Source: Phaeoceros laevis
Taxonomy: Eukaryota; Anthocerotophyta; Anthocerotopsida; Notothyladales
Direction of reading: 5' to 3'
Assembly: GCA_049999765.1 (NCBI GenBank)
Contig: JBNGIQ010007200.1
Span: forward strand, 1-22,761
DNA: 22,761 nucleotides
Within the stretch, counting starts at the first letter, position 1; each line of letters opens with the position of its first letter. The notes beneath the pieces are model-generated. The model made no database searches and had not been told where the DNA came from. It was given only the letters and a program-made list of their open reading frames with translations. Both the position numbers and the translations under genes were made by a program. Shown piece by piece: positions 1 to 8,810 of the stretch.

Positions 1-1480
1 CCACCTCCTCCTCCAGGGGGGCCTCTTCCTCCTGGTGCACCTCCCCCTCCTCCTCCTCCTCCCGTAGGATTTGGAAAGGCTCAACGAACAAACCAGATGC
101 AGAGAGCTCCTGAGGTTGTTGAGTTTTATCAGACATTGATGAAACGGGATCAAAAAGCTAGTGGTGCTGCAGCAGGTGGTAGAGGTGACTCCGCAGATGC
201 TCGAAACAATATGATAGGAGAGATTGAAAACCGATCTGCACACCTCTTGGCTGTAAGTATTGCAGAAGATCGTTGTCTACATGCATTTTCGATGAGTTTG
301 CTTCTAGCTTCTTGACTACATTTTTAATTGGGCTTGTTATGTTGCAAATGAGTAGATCAAAGCAGATGTAGAGACACAAGGAGAGTTTGTACAGGGCTTG
401 GCTACTGAAGTACGAGCAGCAGCCTACACGAATATTGAGGATGTTGTGGCTTTTGTCAGTTGGCTTGACGATGAGCTCTCTTTTCTGGTGAGACTCTATT
501 GGGGTGGTGATGCTTTTTCATGATAATGATTTGTTGTGTTGTACGCATTTACAGCTAACAACGTTCTCATGTCACAACAAAAATGTGGCTTCATGCAATG
601 TGCAGGTCGATGAGCGAGCTGTTCTGAAGCATTTTGATTGGCCCGAAGGCAAAGCAGATGCTTTAAGGGAGGCTGCTTTTGAATACCAAGACTTGCAAAA
701 GTTGGTCAATGAGCTAACTGGTTTCGTCGATGACGTTCGAGTGCCATACGACTCGTCCTTGAAAAAGATGCTGGCTTCACTAGAAAAGTGAGATATGTGC
801 ACTTACTTCAATCTAGGTTTTGTGTTTCAGATCATTGAACATTTTAGGGCTTCTCTAATGCACCGTGTATATTGGGCAGGGTGGAGAATGCTGTATATGG
901 TCTCCTGCGGAGTAGGGACATGGCTGTAGCACGATTTAAAGAGTACAACATCCCCACTTACTGGTTGCTGGATACGGGTCTGATAGGCAAGGTAAGCATA
1001 ATAATTCCCTGGACAGAAACGTCCAAGCCTGTCTTATTTTATAGACCTGGAATGTGCCCTGACGTGAATATTTCCTTGCAGATCAAACTCTCTGCTGTGC
1101 GATTAGCCCAGCTGTACATGAAGAGAGTGGCACATGAGCTCGACAATTTAGTCGTAGCTCCAGAGAAAGAGCATATACGGGAATTTCTGTTGCTACAGGG
1201 TGTCCGCTTCGCTTTCAGGGTTCATCAGGTATGGAAGATTGTGTATGTCGTGATAAGGGACAGTGGAAAGCATTTTTACAGCTTGATCCTCTTTTGCTGA
1301 CTTTGTACTCTTGTGTAGTTTGCTGGTGGTTTTGACCAGGAGAGCATGCGTGCTTTTGAAGAACTGCGCAACCGTGCACACACACAACCAGTTGCAGTCG
1401 ATCCAGGACCAGCAGAAGAAACAGTGGAGGTGGCTGAGCCACAAGCTCTCGCTGAAACGGATCATACAGAGTACCCTTGA
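1..1480 (+). CDS. CHUP1: CHUP1 homologue, C-terminal part (5' end outside window), 6 exons
   Basis: CHUP1 sits on the chloroplast outer envelope and links plastids to actin for light-driven chloroplast movement. Exons read 1-252, 356-487, 606-787, 880-991, 1082-1228 and 1319-1480 (TGA 1478-1480); phase is kept at every GT-AG junction, giving 328 residues. The fragment opens in a Pro-rich run (about residues 1-21), the end of the family's proline-rich, profilin/actin-related region. It continues with family-typical blocks: VEFYQTLMKRD, NMIGEIENRSAHLLA, VAFVSWLDDELSFL, AVLKHFDWPEGKADALREAA, REFLLLQGVRFAFRVHQ and GGFDQESMRAFEELRNRA. The last 30 or so residues are acidic and variable. The N-terminal membrane anchor and coiled coil lie left of the window. 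Intron 4 (992-1081) is in frame and stop-free. The assignment comes from memory of the Arabidopsis protein and is strong; a CHUP1-like paralogue cannot be excluded. Confidence 0.93.
992..1081 (+). other. CHUP1 intron 4, 90 nt, stop-free and in frame
   Basis: The intron has donor AAG|GTAAGC and acceptor TTGCAG|ATC at phase 0. It is exactly 90 nt and has no stop in the CHUP1 frame, so retention would insert 30 residues between LLDTGLIGK and IKLSAVRLAQ. Remembered CHUP1 proteins join these two blocks directly, so I call it an intron. Confidence 0.8.
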
Positions 1481-1922
1481 AGAACTGGTCCTCCTCCCGA
1501 AATGTCTGCAGGCTACAGCAGGGAGTGAGTGATTTTAAGTTATAATCGTGCAACGACCTGACCGGCAAAGGAGGGCCACGGTGTGAACACCTTTTCCAAT
1601 TACTTGCGTGAAGAATTTAAGATGCTCACGGAATGCGGGTTGAAGCCTCAAGGTCTCAATTCAACATCAGGAAATTCGGAGCTGCGTTATATGACACCAG
1701 TGACAATAGTATACCATCTCGGTGTTCTGTGAAACTGCAAAAGATGTATAGGAATCTACCACGAGTCCCCTATGGAGTAATGAGCTATCGTGCTTTGTAT
1801 TTTGCCGGTGGTTCTTACTCTCGAGCCTAAATGTATACTACACTGCCACTTGCCCATGCAAGTCGATATACTAATGCATATCTTTGCATGCATTTCTTCA
1901 TTCGGATGATTCACCTGATTGT

Positions 1923-1928
1923 TTTATT
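1923..1928 (-). promoter_or_regulatory. Candidate poly(A) signal AATAAA for EXO70
   Basis: The plus strand reads TTTATT, so the minus strand has AATAAA 81 nt downstream of the EXO70 stop codon, a normal 3' UTR distance. The surroundings are AT-rich. Confidence 0.5.
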
Positions 1929-1931
1929 AAA
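1926..1931 (+). promoter_or_regulatory. Candidate poly(A) signal ATTAAA for CHUP1
   Basis: A plus-strand ATTAAA variant lies about 450 nt past the CHUP1 stop. It overlaps the minus-strand AATAAA by three bases. Plant poly(A) signals are loose, so this is only a candidate. Confidence 0.3.
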
Positions 1932-2008
1932 ATTGGTGATGCAAATTAGTAATTAAGGAGCAATGGCGTTCCTTTTTCCAGTTCAACCAGTCCGTCAACT
2001 ACAGTAGA

Positions 2009-5000
2009 TTAGCGTCTTGGATCAGGCCGTGACTTCCCCTCAAAGAACTCATTTAGCATTCTTTCCAGGTCCTCCGGATTGTACTTTATGTATTTGTGGG
2101 GATTTTTGCCATTTTCCAAAAGCGTACTGAAAAGATAATGCGAAAGTTAGTAAACATCAGAACAATAATCAGGACAGTTAAGAACGGTTCACCTTGACAA
2201 CACTGCAGGACCAATAAACAAAAACGAAAGCAGGAAGTATCTCCCATACCTGTATCGCTTAAGAAAGGATCGATATGCAGGTAACAAAACTTCTGCAACA
2301 GCTAGCCGCAAATTGTCGCGCAAATCTGGATCAGAGATAGTCCACTGGATTTGCTTTTGGTACAGCTCGTCAAACAGAATGTTGAAATTTTTGAACCTAC
2401 GGTGCCGACGCTAGTGAGTTAAGTGCCGTGCAACGACTTCAACAGCAGCTGTAAATCTCCTACTAGAATGTGCATGTACAGCAGTGAAATGAGGGTGGAA
2501 GGTGACCTTTCTTTCAAAACAGCTCTAGAAACTCCACTGCTGCCAGAGTCACCCCCACCTCCAGTGCTAGAACCCAGTCCACCACTCGATGAGGAGGATA
2601 GCCCTTGGCCACTGAGGTATTGAAGGACCTATCAAAAAGTATTCTGTACTTCAGCCCCGACAGACGCCTGCAGAATGCTGGCAAGGCAACGATAACTCTG
2701 GAAAAACAGCAGTGCAATTAATTGGTCACCTTTCCCCATGCAGCACGCTGATAAGCATTTGCATGCTGCTGCACAATTCGACGATGTCTCTGAACCCAAT
2801 CATCCCCGAGTAGATCCTTGGCTTCTGACCTGCACCAGATCCATCAGGCATATAAATTGTACAACCCTTGCCAGAGGATTGATTGGCAACCGTGCAGCTT
2901 GCTACCAAGTCTACCTCCGCACAGATTTGACCATGTAGTGGACGTTGTTCATCAAGAACAGCTGCGACAAAGCAGGATCCTTGTACATCTTGGCTTTCCC
3001 TTCAAGGTTATTCTGGAGGACTTGCATGATCCGCATGGTTGCGGCAGCAAGATGGGAGGCCGTTTTCCCATCCTTGTCCTGCTCACCAAATAGCTGCTTG
3101 AGCGTGGTCTGATAACTACATATAAGCGAAGCCAACGAACAACAGACAGTCACATGTCAGAAGAAATCAACTTGTGTTTCTCCTCTTTTGGCACAACGTT
3201 GTCCTGTACTTCTCAGGGCAAACTGAGCTTACTCAAACAGAAACTTCACATAGTTGATGACATAGCTCGTGAGCGGATGCACAGTGCCATCTTGTACAAG
3301 TGTCTTCGTGGCATCCTTCTCAACAGCATCCTCAAAGTCGCCAAAGGTGTCATGGGCACAGCGTGCGAGCCGCTTGGACAAACCAAGCGCTGCTTCTCGC
3401 ATGCTTGCACTGGCCTCCCCTGCAAAGATAGTCTCAACCTGGAAAGGGCATGCCATTATTCCTGCGCTGATGTGTACATAAAGAGGCAGGACATGAAAAA
3501 AGACAACTCGACATGCTGTTTTTAGAAAGGCAGTTGACTGATATCAAATAGCTCACCTCAGGGGTGAGTTCACGCATTGTCTCATACATGTCAAGCAGCA
3601 CAAAGAGCTTCTCAGGCGACTTTTTGCTCTTTGCAATTGCCTCTCCAAAACTGAGCAACATATTGCCACTAGATTCTGTAACCTCTGCAAAGCACTTCTC
3701 CCTGTGGGGTTCCAGATGGTAGAATATTTTGTCGCAAACCTTTCGCTCTGTTGCAAACAAGAGTTTAACCTACGCATTCCAATAAAATAATTTCAGAATG
3801 GAGAGCGCCAAACGAGTACATAACAGGCGGATGACAAGCATATCGATTATGTCTTCCAAATGCACATGTCTCACTTACAGCAATACGCATGTACTGTATC
3901 CAATTCGAAATCTTCCCTTCAAGCAATTCCCATGGCATCTTCTGGACATCTTCCCTGCTCAGCTTCTCCACCCCAAGTTTCCTAAGACTCTGCTCCAAAG
4001 TAGCTGACCTCACATCTCTGAAATGATACCACGACATTAGAAAATGATCAAGTTTCTTACCATCATCATCATCTTAAGAACCAATGGGCACCTCACCGGT
4101 ATGCCTTGATACACTGCTGATGATTACCAGCTGCAATCAATCTTTGCGCCATTTCATGTAATTGCGGTATGACCTTTGCAGGTATTGGCAAAGGCAGTGA
4201 AGGCGGTTCCTTCTGTGGTGGCTTCCCAGAATCAGCCTGTGATGGTGCTTTCTTGCCATCTGCAGAGGCTGAGCTTGCACCACTTGCAGGACTTTGAGGA
4301 TGTTTGCCTGTGCTTGGTAGCGACAAGGTCAGTTGAGCAGGATCTGCTGACTTGCTGCATCAAACAGTCATCTTTTCAGACTCTAAATATCTATCACGCT
4401 CCTGCTCTGAACAGCACAGGACAGCAGTCAAAACCAACCAGGCCTTCAACTACTGTAAGCTACTGGAGGAAGCACCAACCTATGTATTGTCAACAAATGT
4501 TTGAATTCCTCCTCTATTTTTGTCATAGCTTTGCTAAGCAGTCCCCGTGCATGCGTCAGGGCATTGTCACTGCTCTTGAAGCTACGATTGAACGTGAAAA
4601 ACTCAACATTCTTCTGGAGTTGATCAACTGCAAGAAGGAAAGTGTGCAAGTTGTCCCGAGGGCCCTCCAGAATTCTAGTCTCCACCTGACGATCCAGCAT
4701 CCAGCAGAACAGTAACACCATGCACCTTAGGACATCTAACTAAAATATGTCCTAGAAATTCTTACGATCGGCAGAAAATCCGATCTTTCAAGGCACATTA
4801 CTCTCGTACCTGGCGTGACACATCAAACTCTGTAAGGACAGCTTCAGCTGACTTCAGAGTGTTGTCGATGTTCTCATGAGCTTTCCTGAACGCATGTGTC
4901 CGAACCTTCGTAAACCAGACGACAGAGATCAGTTTCTGCAGAATGTATCAACGCAGATGCGAGAAAACCTCTCCTAAGCAGGAAGCACAATAAACGATTT

Positions 5001-5450
5001 CTTCCTCCTAAACCAGAGTGAGAAAATTAGATACCTGCATCTCCTGAACACTACCTAGCTTCCCTAACCTGGACAAGGTGGGCATACGTATAGATCTACT
5101 TTGGACACACACGGAGGCTACAAATTTCAATCGAAATTCACTACGAATGCAGCTCCAAGAGCTCGGAGTATGTTGTAACCAACTTAAGGTCTTCAGCAAC
5201 CAATACAGGCCACACCCCATCTCTAATTCTAAGAGGTTGCGTCAGCAAAAGTCCTGCATTCACCAAGCATTCAGAGCAGCAAGCTTTCCGAAACCTGTGT
5301 GGGTCGCATCGCTGCTTCCAGAGTGGACAGCCGGTGATCGAAGGAGCCCAAAATTGTGATCATGTGCTCCGTAATGGTGTTGCTTTTGGTCAGGCTGTCG
5401 CGCATGAGCCGCGCCCGGGCCGTGAGGGCCTCCAAGTCGTCGGCCCCCAT
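2009..5450 (-). CDS. EXO70A1: EXO70A1-type exocyst complex subunit, 12 exons, complete
   Basis: EXO70 binds phosphoinositides at the plasma membrane and recruits the exocyst to tether secretory vesicles. Exons, 5' to 3': 5450-5295, 4905-4810, 4685-4480, 4354-4097, 4017-3879, 3769-3557, 3438-3233, 3115-2915, 2829-2730, 2628-2507, 2396-2250, 2126-2009. All junctions are GT-AG and phases match; total 653 aa, close to Arabidopsis EXO70A1 (about 638). The N-terminal helical region contains TILGSFDHRLSTLEAAMRPTQ, EGPRDNL and SFKSSDNALTHA. A Ser/Ala/Pro/Lys-rich linker (about 160-205) precedes the Exo70 domain: RDVRSATLEQSLRKLGVEKL, LLSFGEAIAKSKKSPEKLFV, TVHPLTSYVINYVKFLFD, LFLMNNVHYMVKSVRR, DDWVQRHRRIVQQHA and YNPEDLERMLNEFFEG. 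Exon 10 carries a Gly/Ser-rich loop (about 532-556). The start ATG (5448-5450) lies in GCAGCCATGG, and no upstream ATG is in that frame within the exon. Confidence 0.95.
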
Positions 5451-5606
5451 GGCTGCCCTGTCCAGTTTTGTGCTGCCCTCACAACAATCCTTGCATGGCA
5501 CTGGTTTCAGCTTCCTCTTCACACACCGTCCACCCCGTGTCCATGCTCCTTCTGGGATAATTCGTCCTCACTTACGCAATTGCTCTTTCAAATTTGATGC
5601 ACTCAC
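5451..5606 (-). other. Possible 5' UTR intron of EXO70
   Basis: Upstream of the EXO70 ATG, the minus strand has a strong donor GCCTG|GTGAGT (intron from 5606 downward). A second, GTAAGT, lies about 35 nt further in, and AG acceptors such as GGACAG|GGCAGCC lie just before the ATG. Leader introns are common in plants, but the exact acceptor cannot be set from sequence alone. Confidence 0.35.
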
Positions 5607-6215
5607 CAGGCCGGAGGCCGGCTCTCCGTCGGACAGAGGGCCGCTAACTTCGTTGCGAGCTACCAAGACTTAAAATAAAACCTTAAAGCTCGGCTTCGAC
5701 GAGCACCAGGTGAAGAGCCTCAGGGCAGGGTGCCAAAGAGAGGCCGAGTAAGATGCAGAACCAGTAGGGGCGCTCAACTTGCGGAAGCGTCAGCAGCAGA
5801 CCTGAAGGATCCATGTGCAGGATTACCACGACCCTTGAAGATTTCTGAAGTCATATTCTGCGAAATGCAGAGGCATTTGTAGAGCCAACAGAAATTCTGC
5901 TCCCTCGGGATCCACTTGGCAATTTAGAAGAAGACGCTGGCAAAAACACGAAGGCTGCGCTCAGCTCCCACCACATCGTAGCAGCTGGAAGCCTGGCGAA
6001 TGTCTGAAGTGCAAAATTCTGTCCCAGGTTATCGAGATGAAAAGTGGCTCCATCCATGATGGCTACATTCACCCCTATGGTGGAGGAAAATCAACGTAGA
6101 GGCGTGGTCTGTACGGAGACGGTAATGTGAAGAGGGATCGTAGGTGGTTCTTATTCATTGTAAGCCTTTTTGGCATTGTTTTCCCGGTTCGTGCGAGCTA
6201 GCAACCTTTCCAACA
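5607..6215. other. Shared upstream region of divergent EXO70 (-) and sulfurtransferase (+)
   Basis: This head-to-head stretch must contain both promoters and leaders. I see no gene. Short ORFs on both strands (for example 5851-6072 minus) lack recognisable motifs. No clear TATA box is placed well for either gene. Confidence 0.6.
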
Positions 6216-6782
6216 ATGGCAGCCGTAGTATGCGCCGGGTCAGTTCTGCCATGGGTCCGTGCCCGTCTTCCTGCGCGTATAGTTTCTGCTCCGGTCGGAC
6301 TGCTTTCGACATTTTCACTTCATCGCCGAACTTGCTCCTCGCTGCTTTCAATCGGCAGTCAGGCTCGGCTATTCCCCGGCCGCTTGCACACTGATATGGA
6401 TCCGCGATTGCATGCCTTCGGGAAAGATTCTCCGGCTGCCACCATCAGAACCGTGCCGGTGCAGGTTGCACACGAGCTTCTCAACGCAGGGCACCACTAT
6501 CTGGATGTGAGGACTCCGGAGGAATTTGCCGCAGGCCATCCCGCCGGAGCCGTGAATGTGCCCTTCATGTATAAGAGCGGTGGCGGCATGACCAGGAATG
6601 CTGCTTTTGTGGAGGATGTTCTGACGCACTTCAACAAGGACGATGAGATTGTTGTCGGCTGCCAGAGCGGAAAGAGATCTTTGATGGCAGCAGCAGAATT
6701 GCAGGCCTCCGAGTTCACTGGCGTCACTGACGTGGGAGGGGGTTATGCCGCTTGGGTGCAAGGCGGACTTCCTGTTGCATAG
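6216..6782 (+). CDS. Single-domain rhodanese (thiosulfate sulfurtransferase, STR15/STR16-like), intronless, likely organelle-targeted
   Basis: The 188-aa protein has a basic, Ser/Arg-rich, acid-poor N-terminus (1-60), as expected for a plastid or mitochondrial transit peptide, then a rhodanese domain (about 78-187). Diagnostic blocks are YLDVRTPEEFAAGHPAGAVN, the active-site loop GCQSGKRS with catalytic Cys149 (CxSGxR), and DVGGGYAAWVQGGLP. It resembles plant STR15 (SEN1/DIN1) and STR16, which move sulfane sulfur from thiosulfate or similar donors to cyanide or thiol acceptors. The ATG at 6216 has a strong context (CAACAATGGC). Met61 (MDPRLHAFG), just before the domain, could give an untargeted form. 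The ORF is open upstream to 6144 without a better ATG. No intron interrupts it, unlike the Arabidopsis relatives as I remember them. Family call is firm; the exact STR number is not. Confidence 0.9.
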   Translation: MAAVVCAGSVLPWVRARLPARIVSAPVGLLSTFSLHRRTCSSLLSIGSQARLFPGRLHTDMDPRLHAFGKDSPAATIRTVPVQVAHELLNAGHHYLDVRTPEEFAAGHPAGAVNVPFMYKSGGGMTRNAAFVEDVLTHFNKDDEIVVGCQSGKRSLMAAAELQASEFTGVTDVGGGYAAWVQGGLPVA

Positions 6783-7114
6783 GATGTGCCAGTTTCTGTG
6801 TGGGAATGGCCAGGGTTTAGTGAATTATCCTCCCCTGCTATGGAGTGCGTGGAGCATCTCTGTGTTGTAGGAAGACTCGAAATGCAGGATGGCTGGTCGA
6901 GTGTGCTTGGCAGCGGCAGGTGTCTGGTTCCCTGGATCCTACTTGCTTGTGCACAAGACTAGGGTTCTCTATATGGTCTGTTTAGGTGACTTGTCTTTCT
7001 TCGCGCTCATCCCAACACTGAGTGCAGTTCAGGTCTTAGACGTAGCGCTGTAGTTAGCATTGTGTAGTTAGTGAAGGATCTGTAGTGTTGAAGAATTCGA
7101 ACGTCCACGACGTC
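6783..7114 (+). other. 3' UTR / intergenic stretch before unknown ORF
   Basis: About 330 nt between the sulfurtransferase stop and the first ATG of the next ORF. It likely holds the sulfurtransferase 3' UTR and the leader, or an unrecognised first exon, of the following gene. No coding signal stands out. Confidence 0.5.
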
Positions 7115-8137
7115 ATGTTTGCCTCACATGAATTGGCTTCAGGGCAGACAACACTCATGTGTACCAGCGAAAAATTGAATTGTTGTGGGAGATTGTCAGG
7201 CCTTCAGTCCATTTCGTGTAAAGCCCCCAGAGCTGGCACTGGTGTCCAGGTAACCCGGTTGCCGGCAAATTTTCTGTTCGGCCAAGCAGAAGCTAGGCAT
7301 GTTGCCCTGGAGAAAAGGTTTCAGGAGAATGAAGGTCAATGGCTGTCTTGGCGCGAAGCCTGGTTGGAAGAGAAGAGGATGTGGGAAGCATCCAGGGAGG
7401 AGTTGATTTTGGAAGTATCCAGGCTGCAGATCCAGTCCCGGAGTTTGAAGGAGAGCACTGAAATTATCGATGCAGAGTTAGATGTACAGGCCTTAAGGGC
7501 ACTTGTGGAAACTGTGATTGCTCGGGTTGTAGAAGAAGATGTGGAGCAAAGGCTGCAGGCCAGCTTGACCCCAATCCAAGGGGAGGCAACACTGAGACTA
7601 TCATGTCCAACGGTGCAAGATGCTGATCTGTTAGCTGTTAGGGGCGGATGCACACCTGATGATGGATTGCAAACTGCGGTTGATTACGATGATGCTGCAG
7701 GTAACCGTATTATGGAGCCTGGCAACATAGCTGATGAAGTTGATGGGATACAAGTCATTCAGACCGTCCATGATGTTGCTGAGCTTCCTTCACTCTCGAC
7801 AGTGTCATGCTCCGGTAGAGAGGAGATGTTGTCCATACTTCCCAGTGAAACCAATGACAGTGAGGAAGAGCGCTCAGAACTTGCTAGCAGTGCCAGCTTG
7901 GAGCCCTATCTGTCAGTCCGTAGGCTGGGGCCCTCAGGTGAAAAAACTGCATATGAAATTGCTTTATCAGCGGTTAACCATGATGGAGAAATAGTGCTTG
8001 ACAAGAAGAATCAGCTTAGTACACTACGAAGGCTGAAGGAGCTGAATGTGCATTCGTATGTTCATGGTGCCCTACGGGCTAGCTACATACGCTGGTGGTT
8101 GAAGAATAGGGGGGTGGACGAACCGTTTTCTGAGTAA
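7115..8137 (+). CDS. Unrecognised 340-aa protein with Trp-rich helical segment and basic C-terminal box
   Basis: I do not recognise this protein. The ORF starts at ATG 7115 (weak context CGTCATGTT) and stops at TAA 8135-8137; the frame is open a little further upstream, so an upstream exon could join. Residues 1-45 look poorly conserved. About 55-112 form a charged, likely coiled-coil helix with repeated Trp (GQWLSWREAWLEEKRMW). About 112-145 continue helical (LVETVIARVVEEDVEQRL). About 145-275 are acidic, Ser-rich and probably disordered. The last 60 residues are compact and mixed: EKTAYEIALSAVNHDGEI, LSTLRRLKELNVHSYVHG and ASYIRWWLKNRG. An AG|GT site near 7250 could be a splice junction. 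It lies in the same orientation between the rhodanese and DYW genes. The length and amino-acid-like composition favour a real gene, but function is unknown. Confidence 0.55.
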   Translation: MFASHELASGQTTLMCTSEKLNCCGRLSGLQSISCKAPRAGTGVQVTRLPANFLFGQAEARHVALEKRFQENEGQWLSWREAWLEEKRMWEASREELILEVSRLQIQSRSLKESTEIIDAELDVQALRALVETVIARVVEEDVEQRLQASLTPIQGEATLRLSCPTVQDADLLAVRGGCTPDDGLQTAVDYDDAAGNRIMEPGNIADEVDGIQVIQTVHDVAELPSLSTVSCSGREEMLSILPSETNDSEEERSELASSASLEPYLSVRRLGPSGEKTAYEIALSAVNHDGEIVLDKKNQLSTLRRLKELNVHSYVHGALRASYIRWWLKNRGVDEPFSE

Positions 8138-8746
8138 CTCTCTCAGAGTGTCTTGAAAATTTTGATGAGAGACGTAATCCTTTCCTTACATTGATCGAGT
8201 TCTTCTTGGAATGTCCTCGGAACAGTTTTTTAAAAAGTTTTGAGTCAGGAAGTGGCTGGTCATAGTGAGTGATCAAATTTCAACTTGCAAAATCCGCTGC
8301 CTTATCATAGATTCATAATACATGAATTATGAGCAGTATGCCCAATGGAGAGCCAGTGACCGCAATCACTGCACAGCGTGCACTGTCCAGTCATTGCCGT
8401 GCTACCCTGCTAACAAGGCTGGATTCCTTCAGCCGCAAGCCCAAGAGGAAGCCAAAGCACGCCCAAAACGAAAAGCTTTACCCACGCGAGATATTTTCTG
8501 GATGACAGGTTGGCACGCCTAGCTGGATCTGTTTTTGCTAGGAGCCCGGCAGGCGGGAAATCAATAGCGGCAGCCGCGACGGAGGCTACCATTCTTGCTC
8601 CACCTGCAAAATGACGCGCGTTAGTAACGCGATGTAGCATCAGATGTCTTGGATGCTAAACAGCTGGTGGGCATGCCCGCTGGCCTCGAGTTTACGGCTG
8701 AAAAACCCTGCATTTGCTCCACCTACAATTGCGCACCACCAACGGG
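8138..8746 (+). other. Intergenic / upstream region of the DYW gene with diverged tandem duplication
   Basis: About 600 nt without a supportable gene. It contains one copy of an imperfect roughly 90-nt direct repeat (second copy at the PPR start) and a 15-nt perfect palindrome at 8617-8631. Short ORFs here, such as 8322-8522, show no motif. Confidence 0.5.
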
Positions 8747-8810
8747 ATGCAACGTCAGCGGCTTTGGATGCCAACAGCTGGGTGGCAGGCCCAAACCCTG
8801 GAGCTGGAGC
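8595..8810 (+). repeat. Imperfect tandem duplication spanning the DYW gene start
   Basis: Copy A (about 8595-8690) and copy B (about 8714-8810) share TTGCTCCACCT and TTGGATGC followed by an AACAGCTGG core, then GGCCT/GGCCC-like tails, at an offset of about 115-119 nt. Copy B contains the proposed PPR start codon. The alignment is by eye and has several gaps. Confidence 0.5.

Larger units (their letters stand above)
1481..2008. other. Tail-to-tail intergenic region, CHUP1 / EXO70
   Basis: This stretch lies between the CHUP1 stop (1480) and the EXO70 stop (2009, minus strand) and should hold both 3' UTRs. Short ORFs here have no recognisable content. It becomes AT-rich from about 1815. The only signals I can support are the two opposite-strand poly(A) hexamers at 1923-1931. 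Confidence 0.7.

Noticed and set aside
4061-4073. Short CAT trinucleotide run in an EXO70 intron
   Set aside because: Only about four units; too short to be a meaningful microsatellite.
4176-4715. 179-codon plus-strand ORF antisense to EXO70
   Set aside because: It crosses two well-supported EXO70 exons and an intron on the other strand. The EXO70 reading matches a known family; this one matches nothing.
5851-6072. 73-codon minus-strand ORF in the divergent promoter region
   Set aside because: Short, without motifs, and in a region expected to be regulatory.
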